From contig JACONQ010000009.1 in the NCBI GenBank assembly GCA_014281115.1, positions 1,922,001-1,986,000 of the forward strand: DNA of 64,000 nt. The letters are read 5' to 3'. Under the pieces are notes generated by a model. It had not been told where the DNA came from. It worked only from the letters and a program-made list of their open reading frames with translations, and did no database searches. A program made the translations under genes and the position numbers. Positions 34,889 to 46,459 of this stretch are shown in pieces. Position 1 is the stretch's first letter. Each line of letters begins with the position of its first letter. Source of the stretch: Laburnicola sp. R22_1. Its lineage: Eukaryota; Ascomycota; Dothideomycetes; Pleosporales; Didymosphaeriaceae.

Positions 34889-36172
34889 ATGAAGACCACA
34901 ATCTCCACGCCTTTACCGAACCCTTCACTTCAGGTGACGGCTGATCACAAGTTGAAGCAAGAAGAAGCACCAGTATATGCGCCGGGCGTGGGAGAGGTTC
35001 TGCTACACATCAAGGCTACGGGTGTCTGCGGGTAAGTCAACAATGAAAGGTCTGTATGCTGGACGAAAGCTAACGGCGCACAAGGTCTGATATTCACTTT
35101 TGGAGAACTGGCAGGATAGGTACACTTGTAGTCGAGGGAGATTGCATATTAGGCCATGAAGCAGCGGGCATAGTCCTACAGTGTGGACAAGGCGTCTCCA
35201 ATCTCAAGCCAGGTAGATCAACTCGTGCTCGCGAAAAAAGCCAGTGTCTAATACATGCTAGGCGACCGCGTAGCCGTAGAGCCAGGCGTTCCTTGCGGTG
35301 AATGCTTTCTCTGTATGGAAGGTCGTTACAACCTCTGCGAAGACGTCCAATTCGCCGGTGTATACCCCTACCACGGCACGATCCAGCGCTACAAATGCCA
35401 CCCCGCGAAATGGTGCCACAAACTCCCCGACAACGTCTCGTTCTTAGAAGGCGCGCTGCTCGAGCCACTTTCCGTCGTCATGCACGGGGTAAAAACCGCA
35501 GGGTTGTCACTTGGTCGCGGCGCTGTCGTGTGTGGCGCAGGCCCCATCGGACTCATCGCCGTAGCAGCAGCAAGAGCAAGCGGTGCGCATCCCGTTGTGG
35601 TCACAGATCTTGAGCCTACAAGACTGGAGTTTGCGAAGAAGTTCGTGCCGTCGGTCCTGACGTACCAAGTTCAAAAGAATCTCCATGCGGAAGAGAACGC
35701 CAAAGAGATTAGGAAGCTATTCGATGTCGAGAGCGTGGGCGAGTATGGTGCTCCAGAGGTCGTTCTTGAGTGTACGGGGGTGGAGAGCAGCGTCGTCACA
35801 GCGTGCTATACTGCGCGAAGAGGTGGAACCGTCATGGTCATTGGTGTGGGGCGCGAGATGATGAATAACCTTCCGTTCATGCACTTGTCGCTTGCGGAGG
35901 TACGTTATCTTCCAAGTATTCCCCAATGCGAAGTGTGTGTTTTTCCAGCGCGCTGACACAATGTCTAGATCGGCCTCAAGTTCATCAACCGATATCGCGA
36001 TACCTGGCCAGCGGGCCTACAATGTCTCGGTGGCGGTATCCTCGATCTCAAACCTCTTGTCTCGCATACGTATCCTTTGGAGAAGGCGCTGGATGCGCTG
36101 CACACATGTGCGGATTTGAGTAATGGAAGTATCAAGGTACAGATTGTGGATGAGCAGGAGAAGGTGTTGTGA
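34889..36172 (+). CDS. Zinc polyol dehydrogenase (L-arabinitol/xylitol/sorbitol dehydrogenase type)
   Basis: Medium-chain NAD(P)-dependent dehydrogenase that oxidises sugar alcohols to ketoses. Exons 34889-35031, 35085-35212, 35262-35899 and 35969-36172 give 371 codons (370 aa), the normal size. Catalytic zinc site: GVCGSDIHFW (Cys), GHEAAG (His-Glu). Structural zinc lobe: the four-Cys run in CGECFLCMEGRYNLC. Cofactor fold: VCGAGPIGL, then DLEPTRLEFAK with an acidic residue at the end of beta-2, which favours NAD over NADP. I start at ATG 34889 (MKTTISTPLPNPS); ATG 34853 is in frame and possible. Which polyol is used cannot be read from the sequence. Product ketoses would feed the neighbouring transketolase-like enzyme after phosphorylation. 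Confidence 0.92.
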
Positions 36173-36906
36173 GTGCGACAGCTTGCTTTGGTTATCTAAC
36201 CGAGGCGTATGGCGATGTGGCTGTATAAGCAGAGCGAGTAATCGTCTTTCTAGCGAGTGGAGGCGATGGACTCTCAGTCTCGACACTGAGCGCTGAGGAG
36301 TCACTCACGATAAACCCAATTAGTCACTAGCACATGGATCATAGGCAGGGTAGGTACCTAGGTACTTTGACAGACGTGGAACTGCCCGCCTCCGCGCCTC
36401 TACACCATTACACCATCGGAAATCAATACCACAACCAGATCATGCTCCCCCGCAATACGAGTCACAGCAGTGCCCATGAACCCCCAGTCGAGGAATTTAC
36501 GCGCCAGGCTTGACCCGAACGGCAGAACTTCGGTAGTCTGGTTCCACATTGGACGAATCGGGCATGCGTCCGCACCATTCACTAGACGGGTCTAGTTTCC
36601 CTTGGAGTGGACACTTGTTGTGCGGACGGGCCTCGCGATCCGGGGAAGTGCCTTGGAAATGACACTGCGGAAATTCCGCCACGCGACGTATGCATGATGT
36701 TCTCCACGCGTGCGGAGGCCCGCTTTTACTCTCCAGATATAAAAACGATGCTTCGCCCCTATGTATCTGGCACGACCCACAGCAGCGCAGGGTCGGAAAC
36801 CACTGTCGTGGGTCGACCTACAACAACATCGTCCGACGTTTGTTTCATTTAAGTCCTTGACATTTGGATTTTGTTTCATCTACTCCTCCTCCTCCTTCTC
36901 GTCGAA
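36173..36906 (+). promoter_or_regulatory. Upstream region of the sugar transporter
   Basis: 734 bp without a gene. A TATA-like GATATAAAAACG lies at 36736-36747, about 165 bp before the start codon, and a C/T tract (CTCCTCCTCCTTCTC) directly precedes the ATG. Both are common in strongly expressed fungal genes. Confidence 0.45.
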
Positions 36907-38576
36907 ATGTCCTCCGATAAATCGGCCACCGTTGAGGCCAATGAGCACGTCGCGCAAACCGTTGCAGAAACTTCACACCTTGGCCATCTCGCCAATGCAG
37001 AGGACCACGAGGTTGGCAAACTTGCTTCATTCCGCAAGTACCCTTGGGCATGCGCTTGGAGCTTCTACGCTGTCTGGGTCGTGTTGCTTGTCAGCTTCGA
37101 AAACCAAGCTGCAGGCAATGTGATCAGTATTCCACAGTTCAGAAAGGATTTTGGGAGTGAATATACCGATGCAGATGGGAACCCGGCTTATGTGCTGGAT
37201 GCTAAGTGGCAGGCTGCTTTCCAGGGTGCACCCGTGGCTTCGTAAGTTACTCAGATGCCCAGGCGAGTTTCCTTTTCTCGGATTGAGTGCTAACAGCTTG
37301 TAGAGCTGTCATCGGTGCCTTAGGATGTGGTCAGCTTGCAGATTGGTTGGGTCGTCGTGCAGTCGTTATGCTCTGCTTGGTCGTCACGTTTGCGGCCGTC
37401 TCCATGGAGTTCATTGCAACAACGAATGAGCTCTTCTTTGGAGGCAAGTTCTTGAACGGATTTGCTACCGGTGCTCTCGCTTCCATCACAGTCACATATG
37501 TAGGAGAGATTGCACCACTCGCTCTTCGAGGTATGCTCACGTGCTTGACGGCGCTCGCCTACACCTTCGGCCCTCTCACCGTAGCACTCATTGTCAACTC
37601 CACCGGCACCTACACCAACCGCTGGGCCTACCGCGCTGTCTTCGCCGCTCAGTACGGGTTCGCAGTCGTGGCCGCCATCTTCGTGCCCTTTATGCCCGAG
37701 TCGCCATGGTGGCTTGCCGGCAAGGACCGCTCCGAGCGCGCACTGAAAGCTCTCAAAGGCCTGGGATACACCCCCACCGAGGCGAAGAAGAAACTCGCGC
37801 ACATGCAGGTCACGCTCGAAGAAGTAAAACGCGAAACCGAGGGCGTGACCTACTTTGAATGTTTCCGCAAATCCAACCTACGCCGCACCATCATCTCGGT
37901 AGCTCCGCTCTCCATCCAAGCACTGTCCGGCATCGCCTTCGCAGCCAGCTACTCAACATACTACATGCAGCTCGCGGGCTTCACCACCGAGATGAGCTTC
38001 AAGCTGCAGATCGTGCAGCAAGTTATCTCCTTGATCGGAAACGTCATGTCCTGGTACCTAGTCGACCGCATGGGCCGCCGCAACCTCACCTTCTACGGGC
38101 TCATCATCCTCACCATCATCCTCTTCGTCATGGCCGGCTGCGCCGTCCCCGAAACCCCCTCGGGCTCCAAAGCCGCCGTCAGCATGATCCTCGTCTACTG
38201 CTGGTGGTACAATGTGACCATCGGCGCGACCGCATACACGATCCTCTGCGAAGTCTCCACCTCGCGCCTCCGCATCAAGACCATCGCCATTGGCCTCGCG
38301 CTCCAAAACTTGCTCAACATGATGTGGTCCTTTGTCCTGCCTTATCTTTTTAACCCGGATAAGCTCAACTTGGGCGGCAAGCTGGGGTTTATCTTTGGAG
38401 GCTTGAGTGTTGTTTGTTGTGTGTATCTTTGGGTGTATCAGCCGGAGACGGCGGGGAGGACGTATGAGGAGTTGGATGAGATGTTTATTAAGAGGGTGCC
38501 GGCAAGGAAATTTAAGGCGTATAGGACCGAGGCGCAGGCTGAGGGGGAGGCGGCGAGGGAGAAGGAGGCGTTGTGA
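36907..38576 (+). CDS. MFS sugar transporter (sugar/H+ symporter family)
   Basis: Twelve-helix major facilitator of the sugar porter family in the plasma membrane. Exons 36907-37241 and 37304-38576 give 535 aa. A hydrophilic N-terminus of about 55 residues is followed by the first helix (ACAWSFYAVWVVLLVSF) and AAGNVISIPQFRKDFG, which resembles the alpha-glucoside permease branch. Sugar-porter motifs: GQLADWLGRR, MPESPWWLAGK after helix 6, and DRMGRRNLTFYG after helix 8. The last cytoplasmic tail (PETAGRTYEELDEMF) is the family ending. Hexose, disaccharide or polyol specificity is not decidable from motifs alone. Third structural gene of the putative utilisation cluster. Confidence 0.93.
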
Positions 38577-39312
38577 TGTGTAGGGTTTGGGGAGAGGGTT
38601 GCATTGTGTAGTCAACTACGATACGCGTTTTAGTATTTTTGATGGAATTATGTTCCTCGTGTGCAACAGAGATCCTGCAGCTGCGTTCGTGATGCTGGTT
38701 GTATGCAACGCCTCGAAGTCATCATCGATCAACCCACTTCCCCCGGCAATTTTCTAATTCCCTCTACCTTTAAAAACATTTTAGTGTGATATTATTTTAA
38801 GACAAAAGCTTTTGTTATTCTACAACAGGTAGAAAGAAAATGCGACGAGACATGCTACGCAGCAACCTAGTGTCGTAGTAGCTGTAGTCTAAACAATCAA
38901 TACAATTGTTCGTCACAAACCGTGCACTGTGTGAAACTTAATAAAATATTTAATAAATCTGCATTGAAGATCTCACGCCCCACCTACAAAACACATCCCT
39001 TACACAATATATACCGAAAGACGAGCCGTCGTGACCTTTCGGTACATGGTGAAACGCTGTGAGGGAAAGCTGTCTGGGCGACGAAGAACGTATATACACA
39101 ATGCGCTCACTTCTTTCATTCTTTCCTTCTTTGCATGTTGCATAGTATATCCCAAATTCTCTCACTTCGCGTAGTACCGGCACAATTCACAGCATTCTCC
39201 CTAGCATATAAGAGCGATGGGAGGCGGGGGGAGAGAAGTATAACTCACTTGACTGAGTACTGCTACAAGCAACCTTACATCTACATTCAACTCTCAGCCC
39301 ATAGTTCTCATT
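38577..39312. other. Intergenic with one copy of a dispersed repeat
   Basis: AT-rich spacer. 39035-39073 carries one copy of the CCTTTCGGTACAYGG-type repeat (see repeat entries). No gene. Confidence 0.5.
39035..39073 (+). repeat. Dispersed short repeat, copy 1
   Basis: CCTTTCGGTACATGGTGA followed by AACGCTGTGAGG. Related to copies at 41173-41212 and 47019-47057. Differences are mostly transitions. Possibly the remnant of a small non-autonomous element; termini not defined. Confidence 0.5.
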
Positions 39313-40959
39313 ATGCCGGCCGAGCTGTGGAAACCGAAAAAGCCAGTAGGGGATGAGGTTGTGAATGACGAGGTACCACGACTTACTAAGGAGGTATGGG
39401 AGTTGGCGTCGTCGTCGACCCAGTCAGGTGGCGGTGGCAACGTGACGTCGCGGCAGGAAGCGGAAGCGCAAGCACCGCCAACACTGCCCGATCTTCTGAG
39501 TTTCCAGTACCCACACCTGCAAGACAAGATTCTCTCCTCCCTACCAGGTAGCGACGCTATGAATCTTCGGCAGTTATCCAAAGGCATCAAAGACAACATC
39601 GACGACGCCTACAGCTGGGACAAATTCCTCGGGTACTTCTTCGAAGACGCGAAAGCCTTTCGATCTTTGCAAGCGAAGACCAGCACTCTCGTGACTGGAG
39701 ACTTGCTCATCGACTTCTTCATGCGCACCAACCAGTTATTGAAGAATGAGCCTTTACTGGTGCTGATTGTCCCGCGATGGAAAGACGAGATCGTAGAAAA
39801 TTTTCTCAAAGCCGCGGGGTACGTGAAGAAACGCCTTCCCGTCCTCTACGTCGCAGAAGGATTTCCATACGTAGAATCTGCCATGTGGGATGACTTGAAA
39901 CCCTACTATGAGCATCCGATGCGTACATTGCACGGAAAAAAGGTGGCAATCAGCATCATCAACGGACACGAAAATAGTAGCGACGGCATCAATCACATGT
40001 TCGGCCGCGACGGGGCCGTCAGCATGGGCATGAACCTCGCAAGCTGGAACAAAGTATACTCTCTCTTCCCAGTGCCAACCTTCGATCTAAAGGAAGGGTA
40101 TCCGTTCGCCACCTTCTTAGACGAGGGTATGGCAGCGACGTTGAAGTACTTCGACGAAGCTGGGTTCAGCGTTAAGTCTCATCATTGGGACGAGGACTTG
40201 AACCGCCTGAATCTTAATATCAAGTGGATTCGATTTGATTCAGGAACCGGTTACGCAGACTCGAAGATGCCGTACTTTGGCGCCCGCCGTATAGGCGACG
40301 AGCACTGCTGGGTCATCAAACTGGATACAGAGGGCGTCGACAAGCCTGTGCATCCTACATCAGATGACGTCCTCGAGCTCACGTGCTTCGAGGTGAAGAT
40401 CTGTTGTTATAGGGACACGGCAGTGGCTGACTGGCCGATTGTCGATACGTGCTATCGAATCCAGGCCTTTGGTGAATTTAAGCATCCTGCGTTACAGCAC
40501 AGTTATCGGGTTGACGATACGGACAGCTTTGAGACCGCGCCTCTCCGAGCGCAGGATAAAGACAAGATGGAAGACACGCCGAGTGAGTGGGTCTCGTTTC
40601 TGAAGCCTCATTTGGACAAGGCAGCTCGCGCAGAAGCTCACAAGCTCGAGTTGAAGCCAGAGGAAGAGCGTCCTCCGCGTTTCAACGAACTCATTGCTTG
40701 GAATGCCGCGGTGCCTTGGGATGGTAGCTCCGACCTTTGGGATTTCGAGAAGCCGGATGACTGGAAGTACTGGGATTCGGACTTCATCAAGTTCATCAAG
40801 ACGCAGCAGCAGAAGGTGCGGAAGGAGCGGGAGGAGAAGGTGAAGGTGAATCCGATGGATACTGAGATGTTCGGTATGGATAGGCATCACCTGATTGTCA
40901 AGTTTCCTTTGCGGCAAGTTCTCGACATCGCGGCACGAGTTGCGCCTTCTGAGCTTTGA
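39313..40959 (+). CDS. Uncharacterised fungal protein with F-box-like N-terminal segment
   Basis: Single-exon gene of 548 aa starting MPAELWKPKKPVGDEV. After a Gly/Ser linker, residues 57-105 (LPDLLSFQYPHLQDKILSSL, NLRQLSKGIKDNID) look like a degenerate F-box: two short helices with a Leu-rich start and a conserved Ser-Lys. The rest is an alpha/beta region with no motif I recognise, and a C-terminal charged helix (TQQQKVRKEREEKVK). The acidic/aromatic mix and clean codon use support a real cytosolic or nuclear protein. If the F-box reading is right it could be a substrate adaptor of an SCF ligase; weakly supported. No link to the sugar cluster is evident. Confidence 0.8.
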   Translation: MPAELWKPKKPVGDEVVNDEVPRLTKEVWELASSSTQSGGGGNVTSRQEAEAQAPPTLPDLLSFQYPHLQDKILSSLPGSDAMNLRQLSKGIKDNIDDAYSWDKFLGYFFEDAKAFRSLQAKTSTLVTGDLLIDFFMRTNQLLKNEPLLVLIVPRWKDEIVENFLKAAGYVKKRLPVLYVAEGFPYVESAMWDDLKPYYEHPMRTLHGKKVAISIINGHENSSDGINHMFGRDGAVSMGMNLASWNKVYSLFPVPTFDLKEGYPFATFLDEGMAATLKYFDEAGFSVKSHHWDEDLNRLNLNIKWIRFDSGTGYADSKMPYFGARRIGDEHCWVIKLDTEGVDKPVHPTSDDVLELTCFEVKICCYRDTAVADWPIVDTCYRIQAFGEFKHPALQHSYRVDDTDSFETAPLRAQDKDKMEDTPSEWVSFLKPHLDKAARAEAHKLELKPEEERPPRFNELIAWNAAVPWDGSSDLWDFEKPDDWKYWDSDFIKFIKTQQQKVRKEREEKVKVNPMDTEMFGMDRHHLIVKFPLRQVLDIAARVAPSEL

Positions 40960-41456
40960 GTGTGTCCTTTTTTTGTTTTATAAACTGGTCGAGAATTGAG
41001 GACTTCGCAACAATAAGCAACAAGAGAGTTGTTTATTCTCGGGTCTTGAAGCTCTCGCTCTTGTCCTGCTATTTTTTGCTGTTTTGTACAACCTATACCC
41101 TCCAATATTGAGTTGGCTTACTAAATATAAGCAAATCAATACTATCAATACTATTATAAACAAGACTTCGCGCACGTTGGGTACACAGTATAACGCTGTG
41201 ATGAAATATGTTCTACATAATCGAATTTACCCTTTAGATGTTTAACACAAGTAAAAACTTGTACATACATTCTTATTAGCGCATAATATTTAGTGATTAA
41301 GGAATAAAGAGTTAATCTAAGCAAGCATACTTCTTGAAGTGAGTGATATCAATGTAGCAAAGATCGGACCAAATGAAAAAAAAACTCTCCAAAATACATA
41401 ATTCAATAAGCATAAACAGAATGCTCAAACATCCATGCAGTATACTGATCCTTCCT
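40960..41456. other. Convergent spacer with one dispersed-repeat copy
   Basis: 497 bp, AT-rich, no gene. Holds the second copy of the short dispersed repeat at 41173-41212. Confidence 0.5.
41173..41212 (+). repeat. Dispersed short repeat, copy 2
   Basis: CACGTTGGGTACACAGTA followed by TAACGCTGTGATG; the most diverged of three copies. Confidence 0.4.
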
Positions 41457-43200
41457 TCAACCCTCTGACAAATCCTTCCCAGCATCTCCTCTCGGTCGAA
41501 ATTTCAATAGTGGCCCAGTATGTCGCGAGCCGACTTGGTCTTCCATCTGAAATACAAGCGGTCTCTCTCTCTCTGCACTATCCTTGTCGTTACCATCCCT
41601 CTCAAAATCAAAATACCACAATGTCCTCGCCAGAACCAGACTAGCCTCAGCATACGCCACGGGCGTTCCGGCACAGTTGCGCGAGCCTCTAGAGAATGGC
41701 ATGAAGGCACTATGCATGGCCTTTGTCTGCTCAGGGTCCAGTCCACTCTCTGCTGGCAGCCATCTTTCTGGTTTGAATGTGAATGGTGAAGGGAAGTAAG
41801 CTTCATTGTGGTGTAGTGCATAGATGTTGACGCCGACTTGCGTTCCTGGGGGGATATCATGTCCGTCAACGATCACTGGGGCCGAGGCGGTATCGGTCGG
41901 CACGTCGCGCCATAGGGTTGTGCCTGATGGTGGACTGATTCGGAGGGTTTCATCAATGCACGCACGAAGGTAACTGCAACCCGACAGCTTTGGGCCGGCT
42001 CGTATCTCGTCTGCACTTGCGAAGGTATCACGGACTTCGGTGGAAAGTCTCTCATACACGGTGGGATGACGAGATAGATAGAAGAACGACGCGGATAGCA
42101 GCGATGCGACAGTGTCGCCACCTATAGGTCTCTTCAGCTCGGTCACAGGCGGGAAAAGTAACACACATACCTGCTGGAATGAAAAACGTTGATTCGTACC
42201 AGAGTTCCCGTCGGCTCAAGCCTTGCCCGCTCTCTGGGTCTTTGAAGTCGGATGTAGCCGCGAACAAATCAGGTCTTGCATCCTTCTCCTTAGACAAGCG
42301 AGCTTCGATCATAGCGCTGATCAGTTTGTGAAACCGGACAACCTTGGGCAGCAATAGTGGTTGCAGCACTTTCTCCCACCCAGTGTACTTGATCCCTGGG
42401 AACTGTATGTAGACGTTGATACGCCAGTTAGACGTGGATATGCCTTTGGGCAACCATCTGTTCCTGGTATCGGTTTGCAGATTGAAACTGCGTCCAAATC
42501 CGAGTTCTCCACTGACATCGAGGGTAAGCCAGCTCAATGTTTGGCTCATGTTTATTGCACGATCCTCCGTGGAAGATTTCAGCAGTTGGCGCAGATATAT
42601 AGTGATTTGTTCTTGCATAACTGGCTCGAAATGGCGGACGGCTCTCTCGTTGACACCTTGGCCAACGATTCGTCGTTTTGTTCGATGCAATTGCTTGTCA
42701 ATGACGTTGAAAAGGTTATACACCGAAGGAGCTATCTGCGTAACGAGGTACGCCCTTGATTTGAGCAGTCTGTCATTGTGGTAGATGTCTAATGGCATTA
42801 GCTTTAGCTTCGCGAACTCGAGTTAACATACTCTGTACTGCCTGAACCGAACTGAAGACCAGTTTGTTAGGTCCCTGTCTGATTACCGGGCATGAAGTGT
42901 TTTTGTCAGCTAGTAGCAGATTTCGTGTTGACCTCATGATCATACCATATTTCTGATGATTTTGATATGTAATCACATGGAGGCGTCGCTGAAGGGAATA
43001 GTACGCGCTATACCAATCCGAGAACTTGGCTATGAAAGGACCTGGGTACGACTGTAGAGGATGGACTAAGTAGCGGTATGAGTATACAACAAGGCACTGT
43101 TTTGCATCAGTATTGTAGGCACGACGAATTTGAGAACACGAACTCTTAGCCCGAACGCCGCAAACAAAGCTTGCGCGAGCAAGAACATGAGGTCTTTCAT
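41457..43200 (-). CDS. Cytochrome P450 monooxygenase
   Basis: Membrane-anchored haem monooxygenase of the fungal multigene class. Exons 43200-43144, 43096-42832, 42788-42171 and 42121-41457 give 535 codons (534 aa), a full-length P450. The N-terminus (MKDLMFLLAQALFAAFGLR) is the ER anchor, followed by YPGPFIAKFSDWY. Later blocks: FVNxxGKY-equivalent KVVRFHKLI, I-helix GGDTVASLL (oxygen-binding region), K-helix ETLRISPP, PERW in FTFKPERWLP, and haem loop FSRGSRNCAG with the axial Cys. The stretch between HQKYG and PVIRQGPNKLVF has about 18 extra residues; a 36-nt intron (42945-42910) may remove part of it, so that junction is uncertain. No biosynthetic backbone gene is nearby, so substrate cannot be guessed. 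Confidence 0.9.
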
Positions 43201-44926
43201 TGGGAAAATGCGACCGTGTGGTGATAAGAAGGTGTAGAAACCAGATGTTCGAAAGTAATAATTGAGCAGAATGGAGAGATCCGACAGATCTGTGAGCTAA
43301 AAGCTGTTAGAAAAGGCCACGAAGTTCCGGGTGGTCGGCAGGCAAAGGGTATGGCAAAGCGTGCTGTGCCACAGCACCCCTGTGCACCCAACTAGGGTCC
43401 GCACGTCCGCGCCTCATCTGTGATCTGACTCCTACCAAGTCTAAGCCTATCAGACACACCGAGATATATTGGGCATTTGAATGCAGCCAGACCCAACACT
43501 TAGGTAGAAAACAGTTTGACACGCATGGGCTGAGCCGATGAGATGCGAAAAGAGCGTGCATGTGTGGTGTGAGTTTTCGATACACGACAAGGCGCTATAA
43601 AAACCATAGCGACCTATGAACTTTCGAAGTAAGAAAGTTCCCCACCTGATGATGCCGCATGTGCTCCAATTTTTTGAAGTGTCGATGTGCTTTACGCGGT
43701 AACTTTTATTATCAAGGACAATAGCACAAATTATATATACATGTCCTTTTTCTCACAACCTTCAAATACGCTTTTCTATGATATAACAGCAGTAGAATTA
43801 GTGCTATTATTTGAACTCTTTTAATTAGAAAAACACTTAGTCGCAAAAAAAAAGCCTATTTATATACATGTAAGGTCAATATCCCATCGCACGACTCAAT
43901 ACTACAGCCAGTTCTCTTTTCCGTTGCTAAATTCTTGCTTGGCCCGCCTGGCCTATCTTGCTAAGCTGGTATTCCAAGGATTCTGCCTCTGAAGCAATCA
44001 CTTGACCTTCCTTAGCCTCAACAGGGCATCCACGGGATATATATAGTTAACGCAATCCTAGTATTGAGCGATGCATAACTCTTCGACGACTCCCGCCGCG
44101 GCAGTAGCAATTTCACAATAAGTTTATACATACCGCTGGGCGACTTTTTATCGTCGAATTTCACCGACTATGTGAGCATGAATGAAATTATCTATGTAGA
44201 TTGCAGCTTTACTTTCTTAATTAAGACACCTAACATAATCTCCCTAGGATTAATACATAATTATTATAATATTAAGTCTAGAAATAGGCTAGGCTACGGA
44301 AAGTACAAACTAAACTATGTATAGCTTATGTAATTTCATTCTAAAATAAGTACATATATACAAATAATAAATCACTTTTCTCTCCACGCCTCTTCTTTTC
44401 TCACTCTAATCCCCCGGCTAAATTACCCCCAATGTGAAGAAAAATATGGAGTGTCGTAGAGAAGAATACGGAGTGTAGTGAAGAAGAACGTGGATTTTTT
44501 TTGTGTTAATGCTTCATTCAGCGGTGAAACAGCTCGCTCTTGGTCATTTACTTTCGTTTGATCAACTCCTATCGTGAAAATTTCTTCTTAAATAACTGTT
44601 AGGTCATCATGCAAGCTCTCCCCAACGCTATGTCAATTGTCTTATTTTTTTCAAACTGTTTTTCCACCGTACCACATTTTACTTGCGTAGTTTGCACATA
44701 TATCATATCAAAACCATATCGCATTTTTCTGCTCTTCCATCCAAAGTATCTATCATGCACGAGCGTTCATCGTCAACGCACGCACTGAACCATGACATGT
44801 CATATCCCAACTAAAATTCAGACAAAGTAGTAGGCTTGGCTTCAACAAAATACCAGCACTAACACTCCGTCTCCACAAACACCTCCATCAAGCCTCCTCA
44901 TCTTCCACGCCCCCAACCCCATAATA
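43201..44926. other. 1.7-kb gene-free region, AT-rich in the right half
   Basis: No coding segment supported. 43680-44400 is very A/T-rich with short TA-rich runs, possibly an eroded RIP-treated repeat; no termini found. Confidence 0.5.
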
Positions 44927-46459
44927 TCATAGGTAATCCTGGTGGTCCACATCCACCTCCACCTCCCCCTCCTCGTTCTCCTCGTCCTCCTCTTCCATCT
45001 CTTCCTCGTCCTCCTCCTCCTGCTGCTGCTGCTTCTCCGGATTTTGAACAACATTAAAACCCCCACCCTCAGCATGAATCGCACCAATTTCATTGGATTG
45101 ACCGTATTGTATGATGTCAAGTGTGCCTCCGCGTCCGTGTACATGTACACCGTCGACGGAATTGTTGATTCCGGAAGCCTCGTCGTTGTCGGCGACGGTC
45201 TCGGGGTTTGCGAGCTCGGACTCATGCTGGTCGTTGGACTTTTCGTGGGCGGCGGCAGGGGGGTTTGCGAGCTCGGAACGAGGCACCCTGGGCTCTGCGT
45301 GGCCGGTCTGGGAGTGTAATGGCTCGACTTGTTGTGCTTGGACTGGAGGCTCCTGGACTTGCGGAGGGCCGTACAATGATGGCAAGAGGGAATAATACTC
45401 GACCCATGCCTGGCCTTGATCTTGGACTTGCGGTGCTCGACCTAGCGGTCCTTGAGGTCGCCTTCCTCGGCCTGCTCGGCGTTGCGAACCTGGGTTTCGT
45501 GCTTGGTCCTGCGGCGCCTGGCGTTGTGCCTCCTCTCGCAGTATCTGAGCGTGTGCTTCTCGCATTCTCTGACCTTGGGCATCCTCAAAATCCGGCTGCT
45601 GCACCCATGCCTCGGCATCGTTGCCATGCGAAGCGCCCAGCATCCTCGGATCATGCTGGAACTTCAACCTCAAGTCGTTATGATACGACCAAAAGTCTCT
45701 AATCGCCCGCGTGAGAGGCAAATCGCCCGCCATCACACGGCCCTGTATCATACTTGAGACATAGCACTCGATCCAGTCATCGCCAACGGCTTCGTGGTTC
45801 CTACACGCCCACGTATTCTGTCCCAAGGTAGCATGGAACCCGGTGCCTGTCCCGCGCACGAGGACTTGCACAAGGTTGACATAGCTGCCGTTGTGCTCGG
45901 TGACGTCCTGGAAGCGGAGAATCGTCTCGTCCATCAGCCATCTACCTGCGGGCGTGAAGTCAGCGGGGTAGAGGAACGAATTGTCTATCACGGAGGCATC
46001 GTCTACTTCGGCGGCAAGTTCGGCTGCCTGTTCGTCAGTGAGGGGATGCGGGATGCAGAGAATGCTCCTGCACAGGGGACATGTGTCGCGGTTCCAGGAC
46101 GCAGACCGCAGCAGCTCGAAGATGCAGTCCTCGTGGAAGTGATGGCCGCACTGGGGCATGCGGAAGATGACCTGAGGGCCTGGGACTTCCTCGGGTCCTT
46201 CGCTGCTGTGGATGGTGAAGGTGTTGCCTTCCTGGCAGATGACGCATGTCCAGCCGGGCGGTGGGGTGACTACTGGGAGGTTGTCGTAGAAGACTTCGGC
46301 GGTCTGAAGGTGAGGAGGGGGAGGGTGGTGGGCGGGTGTACTAGAAGGATCACGAGAATCAGCGGATGATAGCAATTGATGTGGATCTCCAACAGCAGCG
46401 TGGAACGGGTCACCGTGGTGGTGCTCGGCATCTTGTGGGGAATTGGCGTCAGCGGACAT
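44927..46459 (-). CDS. RING-H2 finger protein with C-terminal QxGxxN segment
   Basis: Probable E3 ubiquitin ligase. Single exon, 510 aa. The RING-H2 lies at about residues 72-126: CVICQEG, then MPQCGHHFHEDCIFELL and CPLCRS, giving the C-C-C-H-H-C-C-C ligand pattern with an insertion between the first two pairs. A middle region (residues about 150-290) has no recognised fold, then come Gln/Arg/Pro-rich low-complexity segments. Near the C-terminus is NSVDGVHVHGRGG, DIIQYGQSNEIGAIHAEG and FNVVQN, one to two copies of a V-H-x-H-G / Q-x-G-x-x-N repeat related to the interrupted gene at 58939-63463. The tail is polyglutamine then strongly acidic (EEEDEEEMEEEDEE). It flanks the NLR locus on the left. 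Confidence 0.87.
   Translation of the reverse strand: MSADANSPQDAEHHHGDPFHAAVGDPHQLLSSADSRDPSSTPAHHPPPPHLQTAEVFYDNLPVVTPPPGWTCVICQEGNTFTIHSSEGPEEVPGPQVIFRMPQCGHHFHEDCIFELLRSASWNRDTCPLCRSILCIPHPLTDEQAAELAAEVDDASVIDNSFLYPADFTPAGRWLMDETILRFQDVTEHNGSYVNLVQVLVRGTGTGFHATLGQNTWACRNHEAVGDDWIECYVSSMIQGRVMAGDLPLTRAIRDFWSYHNDLRLKFQHDPRMLGASHGNDAEAWVQQPDFEDAQGQRMREAHAQILREEAQRQAPQDQARNPGSQRRAGRGRRPQGPLGRAPQVQDQGQAWVEYYSLLPSLYGPPQVQEPPVQAQQVEPLHSQTGHAEPRVPRSELANPPAAAHEKSNDQHESELANPETVADNDEASGINNSVDGVHVHGRGGTLDIIQYGQSNEIGAIHAEGGGFNVVQNPEKQQQQEEEDEEEMEEEDEENEEGEVEVDVDHQDYL

Noticed and set aside
37320..38615. Long antisense ORFs opposite the sugar transporter
   Set aside because: Shadows of C-biased third positions in the transporter exon 2.
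44942..45319. Leu/Val-rich ORF that looks like a membrane protein
   Set aside because: It is the antisense of the acidic and polyglutamine tail of the RING gene; GAG/GAA runs read as CTC/TTC.
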